In this document: piece by piece, positions 46,756 to 59,331 of the stretch
How positions within the stretch are numbered: the first letter of the stretch is position 1
Layout of the letters: the number at the start of each line of letters is the position of its first letter
Assembly (NCBI RefSeq): GCF_037325665.1
Contig: NC_090247.1
Location: 23,901,180-23,965,179, forward strand
Length of the DNA stretch: 64,000 nucleotides
Source: Littorina saxatilis
Lineage: Eukaryota; Mollusca; Gastropoda; Littorinimorpha; Littorinidae
Reading direction: 5' to 3'
The notes under the pieces: model-generated
Told to the model about the DNA's origin: nothing
What the model saw: the letters and a program-made list of their open reading frames with translations, nothing else
The model's database searches: none
Translations under genes and position numbers: made by a program

Positions 46756-48180
46756 GGAGCAGTCCCTTCAAACTGCCTGGTGATACTAAGCTTATGTATC
46801 CGGAAGACTTGACTGGGCGAACCAAGCAGGCAAATTTAGTATCGGATTTCATTAGCTTACAGCATTTACCCTCCCCAACTTCTTAAAGTTAAAAATTTTG
46901 CGATTTTTCTCGCCAATGACACTTAGATTTATGGTAAAGGAAGAATAATGTTTCTGACAGGACCACTAAGAATAAATTGAATTATCAATCAAATATAACA
47001 AGAAGGCGCAAGTGGTCAACTAGATCTAAAAAGTTGCCCATCGTGTTTATAATCTGTGCCATGTAGCTTTGAAATCAGCAGTACATTGTTTCGGACACAT
47101 AAGCTATGAAAACCCGTAAAGTACATTGACTTTTTCGAAGCATGATCACAAAACTATGGCCGCAAAAATGAGGCGATTTGGTAGAAAAATAACGTTTTTG
47201 TTTTGAGGTAAAAAGTATTGTGTCTATTGTGTGGATAGTTTGTGTATTGTTCTGTATCTGAGTTATTCCATGATTCAGATATAAACACAAAACAATACCA
47301 ACGTGTTTAAGAGAGGAACACTGTGTGTCCGACGTAACTCGAAGACACAGCAAATCATTAATAATCAAAATCATTAAGGCTCTTGATCTGCCGTGTGTTA
47401 AAAACAACGCACCTAAATCTGACCAAATTTCGAGTCTATTCAATAACGATGTCACTAAATCCAAAAGAATTCCATTCATAACACAGTCATTCATAAGCCG
47501 GTTGATGACGCCACGTCATGGACCAATCGAATCGTCACAACATATGCTGACGTCAGCTGCGACGCGGTGCGAAAATGTGCTAACCTAGCCTTACTTGTCT
47601 CAGTGATAACTGATTCTGGACTTTCTATGTTCATTTTCTAGCTGCATGTCGACTCGATGTTTTGTTATTGATACTGTTTGTTTGTTGGTTGACGCAACCA
47701 AACAAATACGTTTTAGTTACCAAATATCTATTTCAATTCGTTTCCCCCGACTGCATTTTGTTCAGAATGAGCTCTGAATGGGAAGCAAATAAAGCTTGTT
47801 ACTATTAGTACTATGGCTTTTTGTAATCTGTCTTGTGTGTTTGGACAACATTTTACGCTAAACATGTGTGGTGTTACACACCTTTCCGACCACCCCTCAT
47901 ATCCAAAAAGCATAAACTTATCTTTTGTTTAGCATGGGACCGTGGCATATGTCTTTTGTCACATAAACCATAAAAACAACCTATTCAGACAGTTTCAATT
48001 TTCACCATGCAATGTCACACTTTTGGTACACAGCTTTATGGAATGACCCATAAATGTACCACAGAAAATGCATGCAGTACATTTCATGTACTTGTGTGAA
48101 TACTGTTCACATGATTTAGCACATTTGAACCATCTAAGCTCTAATCATGACTGCAAAAGAAACACATGGCATAGTTTAGT
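46756..48180. other. Apparently unique intergenic sequence
   Basis: AT-rich sequence between NDUFB8 and the MAP3K gene with short unrelated open frames only. I see no conserved coding, RNA or repeat signal. Confidence 0.5.
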
Positions 48181-48197
48181 ATCAACATAAAGTCATT

Positions 48198-48236
48198 ACA
48201 CCCCTCCCCCCCCCCCCCCCCCCCCCCCCCCCCCAG
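48198..48236. repeat. Poly(C) run
   Basis: About 35 C with one T; a likely assembly weak point. A second C run occurs at 48413-48428. Confidence 0.95.
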
Positions 48237-48445
48237 ATCACGGACAAGGGAGAGACCAGAGCCCCTGAAGTTAGGAGAGAAAGAACAAGGTAACCCTGAA
48301 TCAAATCTCCATAGCTACGATGTCACACTATTTGTTCTGTCAGAAGAGATGGTGCACATACACTGGTAGGTTGTTCATTTTGCGCCTAACAAATAATATA
48401 CTACTGGGGTACACCCCCCCCCCCCCCCTTCTCTCTCGGGGTACA

Positions 48446-48450
<5 letters not shown>

Positions 48451-48520
<70 letters not shown>
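48451..48520. repeat. (CT)n microsatellite
   Basis: Around 65 bp of CT followed by (CA)n. Confidence 0.97.
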
Positions 48521-48529
<9 letters not shown>

Positions 48530-48940
48530 TAGCACAGCAACACACACACAGCCTACACAAATAATCAAAGATGGATGTTTTCGGCAAAGCAAGCTTTTTC
48601 ACTCGGTCATGCATTTGCACTGCAAACTCTTAATGTTGAAAATTCTGTGATACTCGGACTATAATTGTGTTAGATGTGTCGCTCTGCCATGTCCACTGTC
48701 ACTCCTTCAACATTTTGCCTCAGTACACACTCACTCCATGCCCTGTTAAAGAGGGAATTAAATTGAGAACCCTGACTAGTTCCTTTATTCCATGCCTAAC
48801 CTAACGTCAGTTTACTAAATAAAAGTTTTTGTGATTTGACCTATTTGTGAAAGAGAGACTCGTTAGGAGACTGGTCATCCTGGACTACGAGCTAACATCA
48901 GGATGTAAAATTCTGACCATGGTACAGTCCTGACAGTAGC

Positions 48941-49135
48941 CAACATCTTGACGTCAACATTGACAATAAACCAACATCTTGACGTCAACATTGACAATAA
49001 ACCAACATCTTGACGTCAACATTGACAATAAACCAACATCTTGACGTCAACATTGACAATAAACCAACATCTTGACGTCAACATTGACAATAAACCAACA
49101 TCCTGACGTCAACATTGACAATAAACCAACATCAA
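48941..49135. repeat. 31-bp array with six perfect CRE motifs
   Basis: Units of CAACATCTTGACGTCAACAT and TGACAATAAAC. TGACGTCA falls at 48949, 48980, 49011, 49042, 49073 and 49104, exactly 31 bp apart. It could bind CREB/ATF in an array; function is inference. Confidence 0.9.
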
Positions 49136-49995
49136 CATTCTGACAAGGTTTCAGCCCTAAAAGTAAACCAACGTCCTAATCCTGAAGTAAACATCTTGAC
49201 AAAGGTTCACCCCTGACATTAATTAACCCGAATTTACTTGTCTTTAGGAAGTTCATAAATGAGCACACAGCCAGAGGGGATCCACAGACCAAAGCCAAAT
49301 AGATGCCACACATCATACATGTACATTGCACTCAGAGGCCAAAACCTGGCAGCAAAAATGTAGTGCATGGGAGAAAAAAGAAACTGGTGCATAAAAATCA
49401 ATCCAGAAAACTCTGTGCATAATACATGTAGTCAATCTGACTTCCAAACCTCATGCAACTAAATCTAGGAATCATAAAACATTTACAGTTGAGGTTATCA
49501 AAGGTGACCATTTCTTTCATAACACGATAACAATTGTTTATCATAAATTGTAGGCTTCACTGATGATACAAAGATAAAATCATATGGGGTCAAACAATAA
49601 TAAGACTGTACACAGTCCAGTCTCTCTCTCTAACATAACAATACATGCATGATGCACATTCACACCAATAAATGCGACTGGCATTATATTAGATGATAGT
49701 CATCAAAACAAGGAAAGGACAAAAGGCTGAACTATATATAGATTCAGAATAAATACAATAGTCCCCAGTCTACGTCAGCTTTTTCAAAAGCCAAAGGAAC
49801 AAAACAATGCGGTATAAGTTCTTTGTTTTGGGATCAGAACGCCCACTAGGAGAGACAAGGACAGTGACACACACAACATCCACAAGTGGAAATACTGGAC
49901 GGTCACAAGTCTTGGTACTGCATGTAGTTCACAGTCAGCAAGTACAGCAAAGCTTAACACACATGTAGGTGTGGACATACACACAGTGACACATA

Positions 49996-49997
<2 letters not shown>

Positions 49998-50070
<73 letters not shown>
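49998..50070. repeat. (CA)n microsatellite
   Basis: AC repeat of about 70 bp. Confidence 0.97.
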
Positions 50071-50071
<1 letters not shown>

Positions 50072-50374
50072 TAGCATATAAACTAGCAATTGTATTGTTT
50101 AGCAAAATCGTAAAGTATCAAGTGCTGACTAAAACGAAGGAAAAGTTATAGGTTTTCCATGCTGCTGTCAGTAATACACTGTACTGGCCAGGTGAGGCTA
50201 CAATCATGTACTATTGTTCCAGGTTTAGATTACATGTATTATTGCTCCATCTCTTGGGAGCCAGGGGCAGTTGTACCAACACAGACCCATATGCATGAAT
50301 TCTATCAAAAACACACTTCAAACCAGGGTGGAAAAAACAACAAAACCAACAGGAATAAGAGAAAAGCAAACGAG

Positions 50375-50745
50375 GTGCTCAGCCAACTTGACACTAGATA
50401 ATGGAGTGTAGCAAGCCAACCTGACACTAGATAATGGAGTGTAGCCAGCCAACTTGACACTAGGTAATGGAGTGTAGCAAGCCAACCTGACACTAGATAA
50501 TGGAGTGTAGCCAGCCAACTTGACACTAGGTAATGGAGTGTAGCAAGCCAACTTGACACTATATAATGGAGTGTAGCAAGCCAACCTGACACTAGATAAT
50601 GGAGTGTAGCACCAATTTGACACTAGATAATGGAGTGTATCAAGACACTAGATAATGGAGTGTAGCAAGCCAACCTGACACTATAAGATAATGGAGTGTA
50701 GCAAGCCAACTTGACACTAGACATTGGAGTGTAGCAAAGAGAGTC
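50375..50745. repeat. 33-bp minisatellite
   Basis: About eleven units of CAACTTGACACTAGATAATG and GAGTGTAGCAAGC. The 33-bp period leaves open frames on the - strand that are not genes. Confidence 0.93.
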
Positions 50746-51109
50746 GTCTGGCAGGGTACATAGACAGTGGAACCCTTTTAAGACCTGAAATCATCAGTGA
50801 ACTCTATCACAAAGGTTGCATTACACTGCACTCTGTCTAAACTAAAGCACAGCAGATAGCCCTCGTGAACTCTGTACCGACAAACTCTATCAGCGCTGAT
50901 GAAACAAAAGGAATTGTTTTTCCTGATATTTTTAAATGACTTCTGACCTTCAAACTTAAAGGATTGAACAAATACAGAAATCATGTTTGTCATGCGGTGA
51001 AAACCAACTTTTAGCCAAATGTTTTCTTTGACCTTCTACCACGGCCAATGTTTCATGTATCACACGTACTGTACATGCATCCCGAGTTTGAACTCGCACA
51101 CATGCTCAC

Positions 51110-51193
51110 TCTCATTCTCACACACACAGACACAGACACAGACACTTAAACACACAGTCACCCACACACACAGACACTAAAAACACACAGTCA

Positions 51194-51232
<39 letters not shown>

Positions 51233-51248
51233 TAAAAACACACAGTCA

Positions 51249-51287
<39 letters not shown>

Positions 51288-51300
51288 CCACATGCACACA
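51110..51300. repeat. (CA)n microsatellite cluster
   Basis: AC tracts within a ~65-bp repeat containing GACACTAAAAACACACAGTC. Confidence 0.95.
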
Positions 51301-51477
51301 GTGTGCAAGCATTGAGACATTTCACCAGTCATGGCACAACCAAGGCAGAGAAGGTCATATGTATTGTCAGCTCATATTATATCCTTGTGAAACAGAATCT
51401 TGTGATACAGAATCCTGTGATACGGTATCTTGTGATACAGTATCTTATGATAGAGTATCTTGAGTTGTGATACAATA

Positions 51478-51730
51478 TGTGACCCTCCACCACGAAATGA
51501 GTCGCATGTCACCTCGCGCGGTTCTGCGCTGGGCTTAATTTAAGTCCGGGGAGTGTCTGATAACAGAGTGAGGGTCACCTTAGTCACTGGCTTATAACTC
51601 AAAGAGTTTTCGCTCTTTTCTAAAACGGTTTTCACCACTGGATAGAGCATAAAAAACTCTTTGGAAAAATGTAAAAATATGAAAATCATGGAAAGGTGAC
51701 ATGCGACTCATACCGTCGTGGAGGGTCACA
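51478..51730. mobile_element. MITE with ~38-bp inverted ends and TA duplication
   Basis: Starts TGTGACCCTCCACCACGAAA and ends in the near-perfect inverse (CGTCGTGGAGGGTCACA), flanked by TA. The ends match over about 38 bp with three mismatches. It sits inside a (GATACAGTATCTTGT)n-like repeat. Probably a Tc1/mariner-derived MITE. Confidence 0.85.
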
Positions 51731-51983
51731 TATGGTGTGATGCAGTATCTTGTAATGCAGTATTTTCCTGTTCAATGTATCATGCAATCAGTGTCAAAAC
51801 TGTGTCACGCTGGTTCTGAGAATACTAACAGCGTAGTGCAAAGATCAGTGCAAGTGAACTAACAATGGGTTACTGACAACCACATGGTCAAGTACACAAA
51901 GTGGAGTGGCCAATTTGAGACCCTGTCATGCTAAGACCTATCATCATACAGTCAGGAAAATACAGTAGAATCTACATTATAGG

Positions 51984-52010
51984 ACCCCCCCCCCCCCCCC
52001 CCCCCCCCCC
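51984..52010. repeat. Poly(C) run
   Basis: More than 25 C in a row. Confidence 0.95.
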
Positions 52011-52390
52011 ATATTCCACCAAATGAACATCTTGCTTTTTCAGATTTTCTATTTCTATTTCATAACCGCATGGTCTATGTCCATAATACATAATAATAAT
52101 ATTTGTTCAGAATTTTCAGCTTTTGGGCAGTCTTATATTTGTGAAGGTTTAGGGCAGTCTTACATATGTTCACCTTGTGGGCAGCTTATACGGCGGGGCT
52201 AATTACACGCTATGATGAGAACACTGAAGACCAATAGCCTTCAGCAAGCAGTGAGATAAATAAATACCACACAATGTCTTCAGGTCACTGATGCTGGACT
52301 AAGGAAAACAGGACATGTCTTCGGACCTCTTTCACAGTCAGTATGTTTGGAAATACCCAAGCTCTGCGGATGAACCGGCTGACTGTCTCT

Positions 52391-53257
52391 TTTTTACATT
52401 TAGTCAAGTTTTGACTAAATGTTTTAACATAGAGGGGGAATCGAGAGAGGGTCGTGGTGTATGTGTCTGTGTGTGTGTCAGTGTGTGTGTAGAGCGATTC
52501 AGAGTAAACTACTGGACCGATCTTCATGAAACTTTACATGAGAGTTCCTGGGAATGATATCCCCAGGCGTTTTTTTCATTTTTTTGATAAATGTTTTTGA
52601 TGACGTCATATCCGTTTTTTTTGTAAAAGTTGAGGCGGCACTGTCACACCATCAGTTTTCAATGAAATTGATTGAAAGTTTGGCCAAGCAATGTTCGACA
52701 AAGTCCGGACTTTGGTATTGCATTTCAGCTTGGAGGCTTAGAAATTACCTAATGAGTTTGGTCATTAAAAATCTGAAAATTGTAATTAAAATTATTTTTT
52801 TATAAAACGATCCAAACATAATTTCATCTTATTTTTCATCCTTTTCGGATTCCAAAAACATATAAGAATGTTATATTTGGATTAAAAACAAGCTCAGAAA
52901 ATTAAAAATATGAAAATTAAGATTAAAACTGAATTTCCAAAATCGATTTAAAAACAATTTCATCGTATTCCTTGTTAGTTCCTGATTCCAAAAACATAAT
53001 TTATAGATATGATAAGTTTGAATTAAAAACAAGCTCAGAAAGTTAAAAAGAACAGATACAGAAAAGCGTGCTATCCTGCTCAGCGCAACCACTACCGCGC
53101 TATTCTGGCTAGTCAATTTGACTGCCTTTGCCACGAGCGGTGGACTGACGATGCTATGAGTATATGGTCTTTGTGAAAAAAATGCAGTGCGCTCAGTTTT
53201 ATTCTGTGAGTACGACAGCTTGACTAAATGCTGTAGTTTCGCCTCACGCGACTTGTT
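52391..53257 (+). mobile_element. Palindromic-end family, complete copy
   Basis: Begins with ACATTTAGTCAA-gtt-TTGACTAAATGT (52396-52422) and ends TTCGCCTCACGCGACTTGTT. It contains a degenerate (GT)n, the motif GATGACGTCATATCCG and GTTGAGGCGGCACTGTCAC, and two AT-rich blocks. The same layout as 45908-46755 in reverse. No open frame of note. Confidence 0.75.
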
Positions 53258-53493
53258 CTTTCCTCGCATCATCAGCACACAACACAATAGACATGGTTCT
53301 CCTTTCTGTGTCAGCGACGCGTGTAGCCTCAAGACTTGAAGGACACAGATCAAAATGTAAACAACACACAAGATCAATATCTTTTTCAAACACATGGGGA
53401 TTGGCTGTGCATCAACTGGAGACCTGTGACGAAGGAGGAGACATGTTTTCCTTTCACTCCGACTGAAGCTGCAGATGAAGACATAAGACGACA

Positions 53494-53869
53494 GGCGCTG
53501 TGGCGGAGTAGTAAAACATTGGCCTCTTAATCGGAAGGTCGAGGGTTCGAATCCCGGCCACGGCCGCCTGGTGGGTTAAGTGTGGAGATTTTTCCGATCT
53601 CCCAGGTCAACTTATGTGCAGACCTGCTAGTGGCACCCCCTTTGTGTGTACACGCAAGCACAAGACCAAGTGCACACGGAAAAGATCCTGTAATCCATGT
53701 CAGAGTTCGGTGGGTTATAGAAACACGAAAATACCCAGCATGCTTCCTCCAAAAGCGGCGTATGGCTGCCTTAATGGCTGGGTAAAATCGGTCGTACACG
53801 TAAAATTCCACTCGTGCAAAAACACGAGTGTACGTGGTAGTTTCAGCCCACGAACGCAGAAGAAAAAGG
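53494..53869 (+). mobile_element. SINE family B with tRNA-Lys-like head
   Basis: The head GGCGCTGTGGCGGAGTAGTA ... CTCTTAA ... GGGTTCGAATCCC has A and B boxes and an anticodon loop like tRNA-Lys(CUU). The body (TCTGACATGGATTACAGGAT in complement) is shared with 28355-28645 and 38724-38997. It lies ~200 bp past the MAP3K stop, antisense to that gene. Confidence 0.85.
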
Positions 53870-54071
53870 CATGTTTCCCGGGTGTTACCCCGACTTTAGA
53901 TGAGAAAGACATGAGACAATGTGTTGACTCAATAAATATAATGACACGAGAGACAACTTTCTCCCAGCACAAGCTGTGGCTGGGGGGTCAATATCATTTT
54001 GCTGGTCACACGAGAGGTGTGTGTGTAGTGAAGACAGACGGCACACGGGGAACACGATGCAGACAGCACAC

Positions 54072-54141
54072 TCAGCCTTCGTCACGTTGCTGTGTTCGGT
54101 GTTCCATGATGGCTCTCCACAGCTTGCAACGCACTCCTCCC
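54072..54141 (-). CDS. MAP3K5/MAP3K15: MAP3K terminal exon and stop
   Basis: Acceptor gttttacag|G, TGA at 54072-54074. [18 protein letters not shown] then RDEG matches the GGMLCTLWKAIIDFRNK ending of human MAP3K5. On the sense strand the intron before it is a 54-bp minisatellite in which most units carry a similar ttacag|GGGAGTG acceptor-like site. Confidence 0.9.
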
Positions 54142-57100
54142 CTGTAAAACACACACTCCTAATGTAAAAACACTCCCCTGAAAAAATACAAACACAAACA
54201 ACTCCTTCTGTAAAACTACTCCCATGTAATGAAAAAACACAAAAAAAACAATCCCACTGTAAAAACGCTCCCTGTACTGTAAAACACACACTCCTACTGT
54301 AAAAACACTCCTACTGTAAAAACACTCTCCTGTAACCAGCAAACCTTAGCTAGAGGCATTTCCACAGTAAACAGAACACTCCCCTGTAACCAGCAAAACT
54401 TACCTTGAGGCATTTCCACGGTAAACAGAACACTCCCATGTAATCAGCAAAACTTAGCTAGAGGCATTTCCACGGTAAAAAGAACACTCCCTTGTAACCA
54501 GCAAAACTTAGCTAGAGGCATTTCCACGGTAAAAAGAACACTCTCTTGTAACCAGCAAAACTTAGCTAGAGGCATTTCCACGGTAAAAAGAACACTCCCC
54601 TGTAACCAGCAAAACTTAGCTGGAGGCATTTCCATAGTAAAAAGAACACTCCCCTCTAACCAGCACAACTTAGCTGGAGGCATTTCCAAGGTAAAAAGAA
54701 CACTCCCCTGTAACCTTCAAAACTTAGCTAGAGGCATTTCCACGGTAACCAGAACACTCCCCTGTAACCAGCAAAACTTAGCTAGAGGCATTTCCATGGT
54801 AAAAATAACACTACCCTATAACCAGCAAAACTTAGCTAGAGGCATTTCCACGGTAAACAGAACACTCCCCTGTAACCAGCAAAACTTAGCTAGAGGCATT
54901 TCCACGGTAAACAGAACACTCCCCTGTAACCAGCAAAACTTAGCTAGAGGCATTTCCACGGTAAAAAGAACACTCCCTTGTAACCAGCAAAACTTAGCTA
55001 GAGGCATTTCCACGGAAAAAAGAACACTCTCTTGTAACCAGCAAAACTTAGCTAGAGGCATTTCCACGGTAAAAAGAACACTCCCCTGTAACCAGCAAAA
55101 CTCAGCTGGAGGCATTTCCATAGTAAAAAGAACACTCCCCTCTAACCAGCACAACTTAGCTGGAGGCATTTCCAAGGTAAAAAGAACACTCCCCTGTAAC
55201 CTTCAAAACTTAGCTAGAGGCATTTCCACGGTAACCAGAACACTCCCCTGTAACCAGCAAAACTTAGCTAGAGGCATTTCCATGGTAAAAATAACACTAC
55301 CCTGTAACCAGCAAAACTTAGCTAGAGGCATTTCCACGGTAAACAGAACACTCCCCTGTAACCAGCAAAACTTAGCTAGAGGCATTTCCACGGTAAACAG
55401 AACACTCCCCTGTAACCAGCAAAACTTAGCTAGAGGCATTTCCACGGTAAACAGAACACTACCCTGTAACCAGCAAAACTTAGCTAGAGGCATTTCCACG
55501 GTAAACAGAACACTCCCCTGTAACCAGCAAAACTTAGCTTGAGGCATTTCCACGGTAAACAGAACACTCCCCTGTAACCAGCAAAACTTCCCCAAACACA
55601 CTGTCCTGCACTTGTCTGAACACCATTGAACATCCGTGAAAAACTCTCCCCTCAGTGTGAAGTGAGCCATGCGTTAGTCAAATACAGTGTGGCTCGTTAG
55701 CACCTGTTACCTGCCCTGTCTGTGAGTGAAGAAGACAGTGTGGCTCGTTATCACCTGTTACCTGCCCTGTCTGTGAGGGAAAAAAGCTTTGCGCCTACCT
55801 GAGTGGAAGCAAGCGGATGTCTTCCCACGTGACCATCTCCGTCAGATCCTGCAGCGTGTACTCCTCCTCACACACCTGTGACATACATTACGTCAATATA
55901 CTCACTATATACTATCACACACCTGACACACATCAATATACTCACACCACAACTATCACACACCTGACACATGTCAATATTAACAGCTATTGTGTTTTCA
56001 GCGTAGCAATAGGGTCCGATATTTAGACGAGATAAGTATAATGCCGACGAGTCGAAGACGAGTCGCATTATACTTGTTCGAGTCTAAATATCGGACCCTA
56101 TTGCTACGCTGAAAATACAATAGCGATTATATAGCTGTTCTGACCTTTATTTGTTGTTCCAAACTTACAAAATGACAGTTTTTGCGTCGATGCGTTGATC
56201 TCAGGTTTTGATAGCAGACGCCGTTTCTTATGCGCATTAGTTTTGCGCAGGCGCCACACTGACTTTGGAAAAAAAACCTCGATTTGACAACACAGCTGTT
56301 AAACAGCTTTTTATTAGTTCATTCGTATACAACAAAAAGAAGTTTGAGTTTTTTTAATTTTGAACAAGACTACTTATGAAGAAGACCAAAACACAACATC
56401 AACGGAAAACTAGTAACAACTGAAGAACTAGGATGCAATAAGGGGAGGAAAAGAGAACAGCTAATCCGTACAAAGCGAGCAGACGGCAGCGACGTTTCCA
56501 GTTTGGGTGAATGGCATTTATACTTGTCTCGTCATGAAGCGAATTTTTCAACCTCAGTTATAAACGACTACATGAATGTTAGTGCCATGGGTTGTACATC
56601 AATACTTCAGAGGGGAAGTGGGGTATTTTGTGTGGAGTTACGAGATAAAAAAAGCCGAATGCGAAAATTTGTGTCAGTCGGCAACTGTGAACTAAGCTCA
56701 CAGGCACACAAAAACGGCTGTTCCGTTGTACTCCCCTGTTTGTACTACATCTTTCGACTTTGGGCATTTTGTGGTGTTTAGGGACAGAAAATAATAGGTT
56801 TAGTCCTGTTTCATCGGGAAGTTAGCAGAAAAGGGTATGCTATCGACATTTGTAAAGCTCTAAAAACATTCCCGAGAAGAATTTCAAGTTGTCAGTGTAT
56901 GCTGTTGTCGATCAGTGAAACATCGTGTGGTACAGGTGGGTAAACCGGAACCATGCGTCTTGGTTATTGACAATATGCTTTTGGATATTGAGAAAAATGG
57001 CCGACTTCCGTAGCATTATGCTTTGATGATCGGAAGAGACCATCCAATTACAGCCCCCGAATTCCCCCACGTGTTCATCAGAATAGCTATATACTCACAC

Positions 57101-59240
57101 AACTATCACACACCTGTGACATACATTACGTCAATATACTCACACCACAATTATATGCACACACCATCACTAGTAAGCAGAAACTTAAAAAAAGATCAAT
57201 ATATATTCAGAAATTTCAATGCTTGTTATTCTCTCAGGTGCCAGGAGATTGGTTCCGTACAACTCTCGCTTACTCCATTACACATGTTGTATGCATACAG
57301 AGCGCTTATTTTCATTTGGTTATTTGATATCAGGCAAAAACTTCATTTCAACTAGGAAATTATCATTCATATTTTCAAACAGTTACTAGTGCAGCATGAA
57401 GGTGGGAAACTGCTGTGAAACTAGAGAAAATAACGGTTCAAACTCAACAACTGGTAAACAACTCTCTCAAAGAGGATTTAGTCTCTTTATCCTACTTTGG
57501 AAAAAAAAGGATAGTAATAAATTCATGTGAATGTCTATCAACACAACAGTTTCAAGATTCTGGTACCATCCTCAGACTTATTCGCTTAAATTGTACCAGT
57601 GTTTTGGCCAAAGTAAACATATCTGCAGGTTTCCATTTCCCATTTATTCCTTGAAGTATGTGCTTGTTTTACTGTAAGATAATGAATTGCAGAAGTGAGT
57701 TTGTCTTTCAGGATGAACTCTTGTTTTATACGACGTACAGTGTAGAAAAATGTAGCTGCAGTTGGTCGCGACAGGGAAGGTACTTGATGTTGAGAGGGAA
57801 AAGGAGGATAGGGGGATGGGGGAGGGGGGTTTAAAGCCAACAGCTTTTCCTGCTTGCCACCAACCTTGTTAATGGATTCCTGATCAAAGTTGTGTTGAGA
57901 CAGCCATCTGACGAGCGCTGTGTCCCGACCAATCAACGCTATGGATACATCCTCCATGTCTGTCTCTGCAGCCAATCAAACCTCAGGATATAGCAGACAT
58001 ACTACAGGCCAAAAATGGTTTTATCTTAAAGAAGCGCGCAGTGGCAAAGCCACAAGCCTGAGCCTGCGAAGCAGGCGAGGCAACTAGGGGGGTCCGGGGG
58101 CATGCCCCCCCCGAAATTTTTTTCCAAAAACGGTTAAAATCTGTGCAATCTGGTGCATTCTGGGCATCATTTTCAGGGCTGTAATAGTGTTGTGGTCTTA
58201 ATAAAAATCCCATTTTAGCCTCCCATTACACCATTCAACACACCTCCAAACTGGTAAAAACAACACTACTGTAGACTAGTATATTGACCAGTGCACTGTA
58301 CTACAGTCGTGGTGTTTTCACCAGTTTGGAGGTACACATGAAAAGGTTTGCAAGTCACAAAAGCATTGAAAAAGGTTACTGCAAAAAAACAAATGCAAGG
58401 AAGAGTAGTCGCTCACAAGTCAAAGAAGGCACAGTTCTTTTTGCCGCTTTTGCCCGGATTCGTTCTTCTTCGTGTCAGCCTTCTTTTTTTCCGACGGGAA
58501 AGTGTTTTCAAGCCAAGCCCAACTCCATTTGTTTTTCACGCCAGAATCAAATGGTCCCGGCGAATTTCTTTGTACAATATGTGGGCGAAACATTTCGCCA
58601 AAAACGACGGCCTACATCCGCAGAACTAGATTGGGAACGTTCTAGATTCAGAACGGCAAGACCAATGACGGACAACGCGCGTGCGCTGGCTTCATTGAGA
58701 CCGGTGTCACGAACTGAAACCTCTGCTGAACAATCCTTCTCATTGCGATCAATGCGCATGCGCCGATTTTGAACTTCAAGAATGCGATCCTTTGACCGAA
58801 CGAACCATGGGTTAGGGTAAGGATTAGGGTTAGGACTAATTAGGGTTAGGGTTAGGGTAAGGGTTAGGGTTAGGTTGTTCACGACCTGATTAATCTCCCT
58901 ATGTTAGCGCATGCGCATTGACCGCAATGAGAAGGATTGTTCAGGCAGAGGTTTCAGTTCGTGACACCGGCGCCCGGTCGCGTTGCGCAATATTCACACG
59001 GATCGTTTTTGCGGAAATTTTTCAACTTAGCTGGAATAAATTTGACTTTACCGGATTTTGAAAACGGCTTTACCGGATTTCCGGCAGTTACCGGAAAAGT
59101 AGCATGCCTGCATAGACACAACAAACACAGACATAAACACACACACACACACACACACACACACTCAAACACACATGTACACCCACACACATAAACACAC
59201 CCACACACACACTCAAACACACATGTACACCCACACACAT

Positions 59241-59331
<91 letters not shown>

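Noticed and set aside
50375-50745. CRISPR-like regular repeats
   Set aside because: Units are contiguous with no unique spacers, in animal DNA; an ordinary minisatellite.
53494-53566. Possible tRNA-Lys(CUU) gene
   Set aside because: The tRNA-like region continues without terminator into a repeated body shared by two other loci; it is the head of a SINE. The same applies to 946-1015 and 63654-63725.
54796-55542. 248-aa open frame (+) with repeated [15 protein letters not shown] units
   Set aside because: It is the 54-bp minisatellite read in a frame that is a multiple of 3; both strands are open, and the true gene on the other strand treats this as intron.
58284-58772. 162-aa frame (+) and 93-aa overlapping frame
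   Set aside because: No family match, overlaps inverted repeats, and lies within a MAP3K intron on the opposite strand.
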